From Cellulomonas persica (GTDB lineage: Bacteria; Actinomycetota; Actinomycetes; Actinomycetales; Cellulomonadaceae): 64,000 nt of DNA. Position 1 is the stretch's first letter. Each line of letters opens with the position of its first letter. The notes under the pieces are model-generated. The model searched no databases, was not told where the DNA came from, and saw nothing but the letters and a program-made list of their open reading frames with translations. The position numbers were made by a program, and so were the translations under genes. This document shows, in pieces, positions 1 through 9,245 of the stretch. The stretch lies in the NCBI RefSeq assembly GCF_007989825.1, contig NZ_BJUA01000012.1:41150-105149 (forward strand). Direction: 5' to 3'.

Positions 1-95
1 GTGCACGCGAACCGCTCCGGCAGCATCCGCGCCGCCCTCGCGAAGAACTGCGCCCGCCACCCGCTCCCGACGATCCCGAACCTCAGCTGCGCCAT
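1..95 (-). CDS. Gfo/Idh/MocA-type oxidoreductase, N-terminus only (partial)
   Basis: Only the first 31 codons are in the window; the gene runs off the left edge. Reading leftward from the ATG at 95, the product begins MAQLRFGIVGSGWRAQFF. That is the beta-strand plus glycine-rich loop (GIVGSGW) of a Rossmann NAD(P)-binding domain, in the form usual for Gfo/Idh/MocA sugar or inositol dehydrogenases. A strong Shine-Dalgarno GAGGAGG lies just upstream of the ATG and fixes the start. Substrate cannot be judged from this fragment. It is divergent from the next gene, with about 150 bp between them. Confidence 0.7.
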   Translation of the reverse strand, partial: MAQLRFGIVGSGWRAQFFARAARMLPERFAC

Positions 96-248
96 CGCGA
101 CCTCCTCGTCGCCCCGACCCTAACCGCGTCCCCACTTCGTCCACAGACCGGCCCCCTGGCCCCCTCCCCAGGCGCTACGTTCCGGGGGGAGCCCGAACGC
201 CAGTGACGGGCACGTCGCAGGTCCGGGGTGCAGGGGGTGCACGAACGC

Positions 249-878
249 ATGACGATCGTCGTCGAGGGCACGAGAGCGGACGCATCGCCGCAGGCGTCCC
301 GGCTCGGGGGCCGACGTGGGCGGGCGCTCGCCGTCATGGCCGTGGTCGTCCTCGCGCTCGGCGCCCTGACCGCCTGGCTCTCCATCGGCTTGCGGCCGCA
401 CCTGTCGACCGGACCGACGTCGGACGTCGACCGCGAGGCGCTCGAGGACATCGACCCGATGGGCCTGCTCCAGACGTCGTACGTCGTCGACCCGAGCGAC
501 GGCACCTGGGACGGGCTCTGGTCGTTCTCCAACGAGGGTCCGGTGCCCATCACCGTCCGGGTCCATCCGTCGGGTCCCAGCCCCGTGATCCACGACTACG
601 CCCTCGTGCCGCTCCCGCCGCCCGGCGTCGGCGACCCGCCGCACTGGGAGACCGTCGACTCGCTGACCGTGGAACCCGGTCGCGCGTTCGGCGTGAGCAT
701 CCGGTTCGGGATGGGCTGCGCCGACTACTCGGACGCCGCCCTCGGCCTCGATCGGATCGCGCTCGACGTCACCACGTGGGGCCTGACGCGCACCGTCGAG
801 GCCGGCGGCGACTTCAAGGTCCTCGCGATGACCGAGGACGGGTACGTCGCCGGGCCGGACTGCAGGGGGACGCCATGA
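249..878 (+). CDS. Membrane-anchored hypothetical protein, tandem paralogue 1
   Basis: A 209-residue protein of unknown function. A basic, disordered N-terminus of about 25 residues is followed by one hydrophobic segment (residues about 27-45, VMAVVVLALGALTAWL) that looks like a signal anchor, then an extracytoplasmic domain. The domain contains the pattern DGTWDGLWSFSNEG, a single-Cys motif MGCADY and the strand signature DVTTWGLTRTV. The next gene has the same architecture and motifs, so the two are tandem duplicates. ATG 249 is chosen over GTG 228 because AGGGGGTG lies about 9 nt before it. The stop overlaps the next start as ATGA, so the pair should be co-translated. Confidence 0.75.
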   Translation: MTIVVEGTRADASPQASRLGGRRGRALAVMAVVVLALGALTAWLSIGLRPHLSTGPTSDVDREALEDIDPMGLLQTSYVVDPSDGTWDGLWSFSNEGPVPITVRVHPSGPSPVIHDYALVPLPPPGVGDPPHWETVDSLTVEPGRAFGVSIRFGMGCADYSDAALGLDRIALDVTTWGLTRTVEAGGDFKVLAMTEDGYVAGPDCRGTP

Positions 879-1519
879 CCACGCCGAGCGTGACCGGCTC
901 CCTCGCGCCGCAGGACGAGCCAGCGACAGGTCAGGAGCCGCGCACCCCGGGGCGGCGGTGGCCGTGGTGGACCGCCGGTGGTGTCGTCGCGCTCGTCGTC
1001 GGCGCCTGGCTCGTCGTCGGGCTGAACCCGTCGCTGTCGTCGAGCTACACCGGGGCCGCAGATCCCGACGCGCTCGAGGAGCCCTTCGGGTTCGCTCTGT
1101 TCGGCCCCGACGAGTCGACGGTCGTCGACCCGCCCGACGGCACCTATGACGGCATGTGGAGCTTCCGCAACGACGGACGCGTGCCGGTCGACGTGCGGCT
1201 CGCTACCTTCGAGCCGAGCACGTACGAGTGGCGCGCGCACCTGTTCAGCCTGCCAGACGACGGCAGCGTGACCGACGAGGTCATCGCCCGCGCGGCCGAC
1301 GTCCTGACGGTCGGTCCCGGCGAGTCGTTCGGCGTGCAGTTCGCGCTCGGGTTCGGGTGCGCCGAGTTCGCGGGAGGCAGCGGCACGGGGATCGACTCGT
1401 TGCGCCTCGACGTGACCACGCTCGGCCTCACCCGCACGGTCGACGTCCCGGGTGGCACCTCGGTCGCCATCATGACCGAGAAGTCGCATCACCCGTCCGC
1501 CGAGTGCGACGGCTCCTGA
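875..1519 (+). CDS. Membrane-anchored hypothetical protein, tandem paralogue 2
   Basis: A 214-residue paralogue of the preceding gene. A proline-rich cytoplasmic tail leads to one membrane segment (about residues 31-50, WWTAGGVVALVVGAWLVVG), then an outer domain repeating DGTYDGMWSFRNDG, a Cys motif GFGCAEF and DVTTLGLTRTVDV. The end is DGS. Its ATG at 875 overlaps the previous stop by four bases (ATGA), which implies translational coupling. Sequence between the paralogues is well diverged outside the motifs, so the duplication is old. No enzyme motif is visible. A lipid- or wall-associated role is possible but unsupported. Confidence 0.75.
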   Translation: MTTPSVTGSLAPQDEPATGQEPRTPGRRWPWWTAGGVVALVVGAWLVVGLNPSLSSSYTGAADPDALEEPFGFALFGPDESTVVDPPDGTYDGMWSFRNDGRVPVDVRLATFEPSTYEWRAHLFSLPDDGSVTDEVIARAADVLTVGPGESFGVQFALGFGCAEFAGGSGTGIDSLRLDVTTLGLTRTVDVPGGTSVAIMTEKSHHPSAECDGS

Positions 1520-1607
1520 TCAGGACTCACCGCGCGCATCCTGGCGCCTCGGAGTGCGGCGTGGCAGCGTGCTCGGGTCGGTCCGGTCACCCGACGAGGA
1601 GGTCCTG

Positions 1608-2237
1608 GTGAACGTCGTCGTCGCGCTGTTCCGGTTCTTCGTGGTCTACCTGGCGCTCATGGGCACGCGGGAGATCTGGCGGGACGGACAGGTCGAGGAC
1701 CTGCTCTACTTCACCAACCAGTCGGGGATCCTGCTCGCGGTCGTGATGGCGTGGGCGGGCATCGCGTCGCTGCTGCGCAGGACGCAGCCGCCCGCGTGGT
1801 TCAAGGGCGGCGTGACGCTGTTCCTCGCGATCACCGGGCTCGTCGCGTACTTCGTCCTCGACCCCGAGGCGGCGGGCACGCCCGACCTGACGATCGGGCT
1901 CACGTCCGGGCAGATCGAGCACCAGCTCAACCCGGTGCTCGCGTTCCTCGACTTCCTGCTGCTCGACCCGCACCGTCGCACGCGCTGGCGGTACGCGTGG
2001 TGGTGGCTGACGTACCTGCTCGCGTACGTCACGTTCACGACGATCCGCGGCACGGTCTGGGACCTCGACTACCCGTACGGGTTCATCGACCTCGACGCCC
2101 ACGGCTGGGGCGGGCTGCTGCTCAACGTCGTCATCTACGGCACCGGCTTCTACCTGCTGGGCCTGCTGATCGTCCTCATCGACAAGCGGATGCCGAAGCG
2201 CGCCCGGTTCGGCACGCCGGTCGCCGGGTCGTCCTGA
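1608..2237 (+). CDS. Pr6Pr family integral membrane protein
   Basis: A 209-residue polytopic membrane protein with six likely transmembrane segments. It carries the family hallmarks FTNQSGILL (about residues 36-44), HQLNPVLAFLDFLLLD (about 105-120) and a late YPYGFIDLDAHGWGG (about 150-164). Members of this family are actinobacterial membrane proteins of unknown activity, distantly like FAR-17a/AIG1 proteins. GTG 1608 is preferred over the upstream ATG at 1554 because GAGGAGG lies six bases before it and the hydrophobic first helix then starts at once. It stands alone downstream of the tandem pair. Confidence 0.75.
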   Translation: MNVVVALFRFFVVYLALMGTREIWRDGQVEDLLYFTNQSGILLAVVMAWAGIASLLRRTQPPAWFKGGVTLFLAITGLVAYFVLDPEAAGTPDLTIGLTSGQIEHQLNPVLAFLDFLLLDPHRRTRWRYAWWWLTYLLAYVTFTTIRGTVWDLDYPYGFIDLDAHGWGGLLLNVVIYGTGFYLLGLLIVLIDKRMPKRARFGTPVAGSS

Positions 2238-2350
2238 ACCGCTTCGGCGCCGGGTCAGGGCGCGAGATGCCCAGGCGGCTCCCAGGTTCGTCGCGTACCG
2301 TGCCGGGGGCGCCGCCTCTGCGGCTCTCTCCCCGACCCCCGGAGTCCACC

Positions 2351-3334
2351 GTGCAGTCGATCGTGCGCCGCACGACCACCCGCCGCCTCGCCGCCATCGC
2401 CCTCGCGGCGTCGCTCGCCCTCACGCTCACCGCGTGCGGCGACGACTCGGACGGCGGCGCGAGCCCCACCGCGACCGCCACCTCGACCGCTGAGGCCGAC
2501 CCGACCGCGGCGGCCACGGCGAGCGCCGAGGACGTCGCCGCTCTCGAGAAGGTCAAGGTCGAGGGCGAGCCGGGCACCGAGCCGACGATCACGCTGCCGA
2601 GCACGCCGTTCTCGGTCTCGGCGGCCGTCGCGCGCGTCGCGACCGACGGCGACGGCGACGCGCTCGCCGCGGGCGACATCGTCGAGATCCAGCTGACCGC
2701 CGTGAACGGCGAGGACGGCAAGGCGCTCGGCAGCACCTACGCCGACGAGGCGACCGGCACGTGGACGATCAAGGACGACGGCAGCGGCATCCCCGCGCTC
2801 GACGACGTGCTGCTCACCTCCCACCTCGGCGCGCAGGTCGTGTTCGCCCTGACGTCCGACGACGTCACGCAGGTCTACGTCCTCGAGCCCATCGGGAAGA
2901 TCGACACGCGTGCCGCGGGCACCGCGGTCGCTCCCGTGGAGGGCCTGCCCACCGTCACGCTCGCGGACGACGGCACCCCGACGGTCACCGCCGCCACGGG
3001 CGACGCCCCGACGGAGCTGACCGTGCAGCCGCTCATCGAGGGCACCGGCAAGACCGTCGAGGCCGGCGACAACGTCCTCGTGCAGTACTCGGGCGTCCTG
3101 TGGGACGGCACCCCGTTCGACTCGAGCTGGGAGCGCAGCGAGCCGTTCACGGTCAGCTCGATCGGTCAGGCGCAGGTCATCGACGGCTGGAACGAGGGCC
3201 TCGTCGGCCAGAAGGTCGGCAGCCAGGTGCTGCTCGTCGTCCCGCCGGACAAGGGCTACGGCGACCAGGAGAGCGGCTCCATCCCCGCCAACTCGACGCT
3301 GGTGTTCGTCGTCGACATCCTCTGGGCCTCCTGA
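2351..3334 (+). CDS. FKBP-type peptidyl-prolyl cis-trans isomerase, lipoprotein
   Basis: A 327-residue exported folding catalyst. The N-terminus is a lipoprotein signal with lipobox LTAC (Cys29), followed by an acidic Ser/Thr/Ala linker. Residues about 75-200 form a degenerate FKBP-like domain. Residues about 230-327 form a canonical one with LVQYSGVLWDGTPFDSSW, VIDGWNEGL, VPPDKGYG and the closing FVVDILWAS. This two-domain layout is common in actinobacterial lipoprotein FKBPs. It should act on proteins outside the membrane. The start is taken as GTG 2351, giving a normal signal peptide; GTG 2363 is an alternative. A strong hairpin terminator follows at 3366-3413. Confidence 0.9.
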   Translation: MQSIVRRTTTRRLAAIALAASLALTLTACGDDSDGGASPTATATSTAEADPTAAATASAEDVAALEKVKVEGEPGTEPTITLPSTPFSVSAAVARVATDGDGDALAAGDIVEIQLTAVNGEDGKALGSTYADEATGTWTIKDDGSGIPALDDVLLTSHLGAQVVFALTSDDVTQVYVLEPIGKIDTRAAGTAVAPVEGLPTVTLADDGTPTVTAATGDAPTELTVQPLIEGTGKTVEAGDNVLVQYSGVLWDGTPFDSSWERSEPFTVSSIGQAQVIDGWNEGLVGQKVGSQVLLVVPPDKGYGDQESGSIPANSTLVFVVDILWAS

Positions 3335-3365
3335 CCCCAGACGCACGGCCCACGCTCCACCCGAC

Positions 3366-3413
3366 CGCACCCTCGGTCCCCAGGACTCTCGTCCTGACGG
3401 GACCGGGGGTGCG
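3366..3413 (+). terminator. Hairpin terminator after the FKBP gene
   Basis: Two 15-nt arms (3366-3380 and 3399-3413) pair over their full length with a single G-U pair, enclosing a small inner AGGAC/GTCCT hairpin. The element lies 31 bp after the FKBP stop and 80 bp before the EF-G2 start. There is no strong T-tract, as is common in high-GC actinobacteria. Confidence 0.75.
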
Positions 3414-3492
3414 TCGTTAGGGTGGGCCGCAGGTCGCCGACGATCATCGTGGGAACCACCCTCGCACCCGCCCGGCGGCCGGGGAGACGAGC

Positions 3493-5550
3493 ATGGACCA
3501 GGCAACGACGCCCAGGATCCGCACCGTGGCCCTGGTGGGCGCAGCCGGTGCGGGCAAGACGACGCTCACCGAAGCCCTCCTGCACCGCGCCGGCGTGATC
3601 GCCCGGCCGGGCAAGGTCGAGGACGGCTCCACCGTGAGCGACCACGAACCCGAGGAGATCGCGCGCGGGATCTCGCTGACACTTTCGTCGGCACCGTTCT
3701 CGTGGAAGGCCCCGGACGGGCTGGCCTACGACGTCACCGTGCTCGACACCCCCGGGTCCGCGGACTTCGCGGGCGCCGTGGACGCGGCGCTGGCCGTCGC
3801 GGACCTCGCGGTCGTCGTGGTCAGCGCGGTCGACGGCGTGCAGGCCGGCACGCACGTCGCGTGGCGGCTCGCGGCCGAGGCCGGGGTGCCGCGGCTCGTC
3901 GTCGTGACCAAGGAGGACAAGGCGCGCGCGGACTTCCACCACGTGCTCGAGGACCTGCGCGCGCAGCTCGGGGACGGGTTCGTGCCGCTCGAGCTGCCGC
4001 TCGGCGAGGAGCACGCGTTCCACGGGGTCGCGGACCTGCTGTCGCAGGAGGGGCTCGAGTACGAACCCGACGGCAAGCACCACACCACCGCGCTGCCCGA
4101 CGACGTGGCCGACGAGGAGCACCGGCTGCACGACGAGGTCACCGAGGAGATCGTGTCGCACGACGACGACGCGCTCGAGCGGTACCTGGGCGGCGACGAG
4201 CCCAGCGCGGCCGAGCTCGAGCGGTCGCTCGCGCACGAGGTGCGCGACCTCGAGGCGTTCCCCGTGCTGGTCGCGTCCGGTGCCACGGGCGTCGGCGTCG
4301 ACCGCCTGGCCGACCTCATCTGCGAGCTCGGTCCCGACCCGTCCGACCGGCCCGCGCGCGTGCGCGCCGGTGAGACGTCGGTCGAGGTGTCCGTCGACCC
4401 CGCCGGCCCGACGCTCGTGCACGCGTTCCGGACCGTCGCCGACCCGTTCGTCGGGCAGGTCACGCTCCTGCGCGTGCTGTCCGGGACGCTGCGCCCCGGC
4501 GACCGCCTGCTCAACACGACGACCCGCACCGAGGAGCGCATCCCCGGTCTGTTCCGCCTGCGCGGCAAGGAGCACCTGCCGCTCGACGCGGCGCCCGCGG
4601 GCCAGGTGGTGGCCGTCGCGAAGCTGACGGCCACGCCCAGCGGCTCGCTGCTGGCGGAGAGGTCCGGACCGGGCGCCGCGATGTCGGCGCCCGCGCTGCG
4701 TCCGCGGCCGCCCGTGTACGGGCTCGTCCTGTCGCCCGTGACGCAGTCCGACGACGACCGGCTGTCCGCGGCGCTCACGCGCCTGGTCGCCGAGGACCCG
4801 ACGCTCGTCGTCGACCGTTCGTCGGACCGGACCGTGCTGCGCGGCCTGGGTGACACGCACCTGGCTGTGGCGCTCGAACGGCTGTCACGCGTGTTCGGCG
4901 TCAACGTCAGCACCTCGCCCGTGCCCGTGGCGTACCGGGAGACCATCCGGCGCAAGGTCGAGGCCGAGGGCAAGATCAAGAAGCAGTCCGGCGGGCACGG
5001 GCAGTTCGCGGTCGCGCAGCTGCGGGTCGGGCCCGCACCGCACGGCGCAGGGCTCGAGTTCGTGGACTCGGTGGTCGGTGGCGCGATCCCGCGCAACTAC
5101 CTGTCCGCGGTCGAGAAGGGCGTCGTCGAGGCGATGGCGCACGGCGGGCCGCACGGGCACCCCGTGGTCGACCTGCGCGTCGAGGTGTACGACGGCAAGG
5201 CGCACTCGGTGGACTCCTCCGACATGGCGTTCCGCACCGCCGCGGCCAACGGGGTGCGCGAGGCGCTGGCGGCCGCCGGCACGGTCGTGCTCGAACCGAT
5301 CGACCACGTGCGCGTGACCGTGCCCGCCTCCGCGCAGGGCGACGTCATGGGTGACCTGTCCGGCCGGCGCGGCCGCATCACGGCGACCACGTCTCTCGAC
5401 GACGGGACCGTGGTGATCGAGGCGGACGTCCCGCAGTCCGAGCTCACGCGCTACGTGCTGGACCTGCGCTCGCTCACCGGCGGCCGGGCCGAGCTCGAGG
5501 TGTCCCCGGGCACGTACGAGATCTGCCCCGACCACCTGGTCCCGAGCTGA
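3493..5550 (+). CDS. Elongation factor G-like protein EF-G2
   Basis: A 685-residue translational GTPase paralogue. G-domain motifs are present in order: P-loop GAAGAGKTT (about residues 17-25), DTPGSADF (G3, about 85-92) and TKEDKA in place of the usual NKxD (G4, about 138-143). Domain II (about 290-380), the EF-G domain III/IV block with YRETIRRKVEAEGKIKKQSGGHGQF (described here as positions about 477-501) and a domain V end complete the fold. It is near full EF-G length. Actinobacterial EF-G2 proteins are distinct from the translocase FusA and have no settled role. It is monocistronic, framed by hairpins on both sides. Confidence 0.9.
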   Translation: MDQATTPRIRTVALVGAAGAGKTTLTEALLHRAGVIARPGKVEDGSTVSDHEPEEIARGISLTLSSAPFSWKAPDGLAYDVTVLDTPGSADFAGAVDAALAVADLAVVVVSAVDGVQAGTHVAWRLAAEAGVPRLVVVTKEDKARADFHHVLEDLRAQLGDGFVPLELPLGEEHAFHGVADLLSQEGLEYEPDGKHHTTALPDDVADEEHRLHDEVTEEIVSHDDDALERYLGGDEPSAAELERSLAHEVRDLEAFPVLVASGATGVGVDRLADLICELGPDPSDRPARVRAGETSVEVSVDPAGPTLVHAFRTVADPFVGQVTLLRVLSGTLRPGDRLLNTTTRTEERIPGLFRLRGKEHLPLDAAPAGQVVAVAKLTATPSGSLLAERSGPGAAMSAPALRPRPPVYGLVLSPVTQSDDDRLSAALTRLVAEDPTLVVDRSSDRTVLRGLGDTHLAVALERLSRVFGVNVSTSPVPVAYRETIRRKVEAEGKIKKQSGGHGQFAVAQLRVGPAPHGAGLEFVDSVVGGAIPRNYLSAVEKGVVEAMAHGGPHGHPVVDLRVEVYDGKAHSVDSSDMAFRTAAANGVREALAAAGTVVLEPIDHVRVTVPASAQGDVMGDLSGRRGRITATTSLDDGTVVIEADVPQSELTRYVLDLRSLTGGRAELEVSPGTYEICPDHLVPS

Positions 5551-5571
5551 CGGGACCCGCCCCACGACCCG

Positions 5572-5614
5572 CGGGCCGGGCGTGCGGTCCCCTCCGACCA
5601 GCACGCCCGGCCCG
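5572..5614. terminator. Bidirectional terminator between EF-G2 and the ABC permease
   Basis: A perfect 14-bp inverted repeat (5572-5585 with 5601-5614, arms CGGGCCGGGCGTGC) with a 15-nt loop sits in the 69-bp gap between convergent genes. It can serve both strands. Confidence 0.8.
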
Positions 5615-5619
5615 ACGTC

Positions 5620-8193
5620 TCACTCGCTCGCGATCGCGTCGAGCGCGCGCATCCGCGCCGCCCTGATCGCGGGCCACAGCGCCGCGACGATCCCCACGAC
5701 GACGGCCAGCACGACCATCGTCCCGAGCCCGCCCCACGGCACGACGAGCTGGTCGAGACCCTCGTCGGAGTACACGGTCGGCAGCACGGAGGCGAGCCCC
5801 ACGCCGACGACGAGCCCCACCACCGTCCCGAACAGCGCCGTCAGCACCGACTCGACGGTCACCGTCCCGGCGAGCTGCATCCGACCGAGGCCGACGGCCC
5901 GCAGCAGCCCGATCTCCCGGGTCCGCTCGATCACCGACAGCGCGAGCGTGTTGACGATGCCCAGCACCGCGATGATCAGCGACAGCCCGAGCAGCGCGTA
6001 CAGGATCACCAGGAGCTGGTCCACCTGGTCGGCCATCTGGTCGACGAACTCGTCACGGTCCTGCACGGACACGACCACGTAGGGCGCGACCGCCGCGGTG
6101 ACCGCGGCACGCAGGTCCGTCTGCGAGACGCCGGGGGCGGCGTCGAGCGCGACCGTGTCGATCATCTGCGCCTCGCCGGGGGCGAGCGCGTCGAGCACCG
6201 ACGGCGTCACGACCACGGCGGACCCGAGCACCTGGCTCTCGAACAACCCCGCGACACGCAGCTCGCGCGTCCCGACGGCCGTCGTGACGATCATCGTGTC
6301 GCCCACCGCCCAGTCCTCACCGGCGAAGTCGGTGTTGAGCAGCGCGGTGTCGTCGGCGAGGTCGTCGGTCGAGCCCGCACTCACGTCGACGAGCAGCGTC
6401 GAGCCCAGCACGCCCTGCTCAAGAGAGATGACGCCCCCCGCGTCCTGCGGGGTCGGCGCGACGCCCGACGAGGGCGAGACGCCCGCGGACGTGAACGCGA
6501 TCTCGACGACCTTGCCCACCTCGGGCAGCTCGCGCACGTCCTCGACGGCGCCCTTCGGGATGACGAACGTCGCCGAGCGCAGGATCAGGTCCGCGTTCGT
6601 CGAGCTCTCCACGACGCTCGCGACCGACGCCGACGCGGACGCCGCGATCACGGACACGGCACCGACGAGCGCCATGCCGATCGTCAGCGCACCCGCGGTG
6701 TTCGCGGTGCGGCGCGGGTTGCGGATCACGTTGCCGCGCGCGAGCCGGCCGATGGGCTTGAGCAGCGCGACGAACGGCGCGGCCAGGAAGCGCATCGCGG
6801 TCCGGGCGAGCGTCGGCGAGGCGACGAGCACCCCGACGAGCACGAGCGTGGCACCCACCCCGAGCAGCGCGTCGGCCGTAGCCGACTCGTGCTTGAGCGC
6901 GGCGGCCACGACGCTCGCGGCACCCGCGACGAGCACCGCGGTGCCGAGCACGCCGCGCATCCGCAGCGAACGCTCGTGCACGGTGATGTCGCCGCGCATC
7001 GCCTCGACGGGCGCGACCAGCGCAGCCGTGCGCGCCGGGAACGCCGCCGCCACCGCCGAGACGATGGTCCCGAGCACGAGGCAGCCGACGACCGTCGTCG
7101 TGCTGAGCGGGATGTCCGAGGCGAGGTCCATGCCCATGCCCGAGAGCACGACCCGCAGCAGCTCCACGAGGCCGAGCCCGCCGAGCACGCCCAGGCCCGA
7201 GCCGACGAGCCCGACGAGGGCCGCCTGCCCGACGACCACCGTGAAGACCTGCGCGGGCGAGGCGCCCACGGCGCGCAACAGCGCGAACTCCCGCACGCGC
7301 TGCCGCACCGACATCGCGAACGTGTTGGCGATGATGAACGCGCCGACGAACAGCGCGATCACCGCGAAGATCAGCAGGAACGTCGTGATGAACCCGAGCA
7401 TCTCGGCGATGTCGGACTGCACCGCCTCACGCAGGTCGGTGCCCGAGACGGCCGACGCCTCCGCGCCGTTGTCGAGCTGCGGCAGCGCCGCGGTGATCGC
7501 ATCGACGAGCGCCTGCTCGGACACGCCCTGGTCGGCGTAGACGGAGATCGTCGAGACCGTGCCCTGGGGCGCGAACGCCGCCTGCGCGACGGCCGGGTCG
7601 AGCATGACGATCGTCGCGCCGGCCATCGGGCCGCCCGCGTCGACCGAGCCGACGACCGTGACCTGGCGGACCTCGCCGCCGATCACCAGGTTCGTCGCGT
7701 CGCCCAGCGCGAGACCGGAGGACTCGAGCGTCGCCGTCTCGAGCGCGACCTCGTCGGGACCCGACGGCATCTCACCCGACACGAGCGAGAGGCTCGGGTC
7801 GTCCTCGTAGAACGCGAGACCGAACGACGGCGCCTGCGTGGACTGCACGGCGGTGCCGTCGGCACCGACCAGGACGACCGTGCCGGACACGTCCGGCAGT
7901 GCGAGGCTCACGCCGTCCACGCCGGCGACCTCGTCGGCCAGCTCGACCGGCACGGGGTTGCGGGCCTCGCCGACGCCGAAGCCGCCGTCACCACCGGCGA
8001 CCTCGGTCGCGCCGCGCACGTACGCGTCAGCCGGTGCCGACGCCTCGACGATCCCGTTGAAGGTGCTCGACATCATGGTGCGCAGGCTGAACGTGCCCGC
8101 GACGAACGCGACCCCGAGGGCCACCGCGAGGATCGAGAGCAGGAAGCGCACGGCGTGCGCGCGGACCCCGCGGAGCGTGACGCGCAGCATCAC
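5620..8193 (-). CDS. ABC transporter permease, FtsX/MacB-like
   Basis: An 857-residue membrane component of an ABC exporter of the MacB/LolE/FtsX type. One N-terminal helix (about residues 13-35) and a large extracytoplasmic domain precede a three-helix FtsX block (about 265-390). A second copy of the same plan ends in another three-helix block (about 730-857, including LGIVNTLALSV and REIGLLRAVG). The two REFALLRAVG / REIGLLRAVG loops mark the duplicated FtsX domains. Such systems move lipids, lipoproteins or peptides using mechanical transmission rather than a channel. The start overlaps the ATPase stop upstream by four bases, so the two are one operon. The substrate is unknown. Confidence 0.9.
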   Translation of the reverse strand: MMLRVTLRGVRAHAVRFLLSILAVALGVAFVAGTFSLRTMMSSTFNGIVEASAPADAYVRGATEVAGGDGGFGVGEARNPVPVELADEVAGVDGVSLALPDVSGTVVLVGADGTAVQSTQAPSFGLAFYEDDPSLSLVSGEMPSGPDEVALETATLESSGLALGDATNLVIGGEVRQVTVVGSVDAGGPMAGATIVMLDPAVAQAAFAPQGTVSTISVYADQGVSEQALVDAITAALPQLDNGAEASAVSGTDLREAVQSDIAEMLGFITTFLLIFAVIALFVGAFIIANTFAMSVRQRVREFALLRAVGASPAQVFTVVVGQAALVGLVGSGLGVLGGLGLVELLRVVLSGMGMDLASDIPLSTTTVVGCLVLGTIVSAVAAAFPARTAALVAPVEAMRGDITVHERSLRMRGVLGTAVLVAGAASVVAAALKHESATADALLGVGATLVLVGVLVASPTLARTAMRFLAAPFVALLKPIGRLARGNVIRNPRRTANTAGALTIGMALVGAVSVIAASASASVASVVESSTNADLILRSATFVIPKGAVEDVRELPEVGKVVEIAFTSAGVSPSSGVAPTPQDAGGVISLEQGVLGSTLLVDVSAGSTDDLADDTALLNTDFAGEDWAVGDTMIVTTAVGTRELRVAGLFESQVLGSAVVVTPSVLDALAPGEAQMIDTVALDAAPGVSQTDLRAAVTAAVAPYVVVSVQDRDEFVDQMADQVDQLLVILYALLGLSLIIAVLGIVNTLALSVIERTREIGLLRAVGLGRMQLAGTVTVESVLTALFGTVVGLVVGVGLASVLPTVYSDEGLDQLVVPWGGLGTMVVLAVVVGIVAALWPAIRAARMRALDAIASE

Positions 8194-9059
8194 CGCACCT
8201 GCACAGAGGCGGCGGCACCGGCCACGTCGGCGCCGGTCTCGTCAGCGCGGGTCTCGTCAGCACGGGTCTCGTCAGCGCGGGTCTCGTCGGCGTCGGCCTC
8301 GACCCGACGCGTCAGGGCGCCGAGGCGCTCCAGCACCGTCTCGGGCGTGGGTGCGCGCAGCTCGTCGACGATCCGGCCGTCGGCGAGGAACAGCACACGG
8401 TCCGCGTACGAGGCCGCGGTCGGGTCGTGCGTGACCATGACGACCGACTGGCCGAGCTCGTCGACGCTGCGGCGCAGGAAGCCCAGCACGTCACGCGCGG
8501 ACGTGGAGTCCAGGTTACCCGTCGGCTCGTCGGCGAAGACCACCGCGGGACGGGTCACGAGCGCGCGGGCGCACGCCACACGCTGCTGCTGGCCGCCGGA
8601 GAGCTCGGCGGGCTTGTGCGACAGGCGGTCCTGCAGACCGACCGCACGCACCACCGCGTCGAGGTGGTCCTTGTCGACCGAGCGCCGCGCGATGTCGAGC
8701 GGCAGCAGGATGTTCTCGAGCGCGGTGAGCGTCGGGACGAGGTTGAAGGCCTGGAAGACGAAGCCGAGGCGGTCGCGACGCAGCTTCGTCAGGGCGCGCT
8801 CGGACATCGAGGAGACGGTCTCGCCGTCGACCATGACGGTCCCGGCGGTCGGGCGGTCGAGGCCGGCCATGCAGTGCATGAGGGTCGACTTGCCCGAGCC
8901 CGACGGGCCCATGGTCGCGGTCAGCTGGCCGCGCTCGAAGTCGACGTCGATGCCCGCGAGCGCGTGCACCGCGGTGTCGCCGCGGCCGTAGGTCTTGACG
9001 AGGCCGCGCGCCGAGGCGATGACGGCGGCAGGGTCCGGGGTAGAGGTCGGCGTGTTCAC
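8190..9059 (-). CDS. ABC transporter ATP-binding protein, MacB/LolD-like
   Basis: A 289-residue ATPase that pairs with the downstream permease. Walker A is GPSGSGKST (about residues 52-60), the signature is LSGGQQQRV and Walker B is VVFADEPTGNLDS, all as in the LolD/MacB subgroup. The C-terminal tail contains four RADET repeats encoded by 15-bp tandem repeats at 8236-8295, a likely flexible, length-variable tail absent from most relatives. The GTG at 9059 is the only good in-frame start. An AAGGA sits almost on top of it, so the true initiation mode is uncertain. Confidence 0.9.
   Translation of the reverse strand: MNTPTSTPDPAAVIASARGLVKTYGRGDTAVHALAGIDVDFERGQLTATMGPSGSGKSTLMHCMAGLDRPTAGTVMVDGETVSSMSERALTKLRRDRLGFVFQAFNLVPTLTALENILLPLDIARRSVDKDHLDAVVRAVGLQDRLSHKPAELSGGQQQRVACARALVTRPAVVFADEPTGNLDSTSARDVLGFLRRSVDELGQSVVMVTHDPTAASYADRVLFLADGRIVDELRAPTPETVLERLGALTRRVEADADETRADETRADETRADETGADVAGAAASVQVR
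8236..8295. repeat. 15-bp in-frame tandem repeat in the ABC ATPase tail
   Basis: Three near-identical 15-bp units (gtctcgtcagcgcgg; the second has one change) plus a degenerate fourth encode RADET repeated. The unit is five codons, so gain or loss of copies keeps the reading frame. Confidence 0.85.
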
Positions 9060-9245
9060 GTCCTTGATCTTTGCCCTCGGGACCCCCGCAGCGCGATCGG
9101 GTTTCCCCCCGGATCTGACCCTGAAGATGGTGGGGTTCTCCTCAGGGTGCCCCCTGGTGGACGAACGTCCTGGTCAGGGGGCGAAACAATGATCTGACCC
9201 GGGCCGACCCCGGCAGGGGTGGGCGGGCCGCACTACGGTGGCGGC

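Noticed and set aside
1515..1524. CCTGATCAGG at 1515, 22523 and 54322 as a shared operator.
   Set aside because: Two of the three lie at or just after the 3' ends of genes, where an operator is unlikely. A 10-bp palindrome rich in G/C can recur by chance. Kept only as a possible site at 54322.
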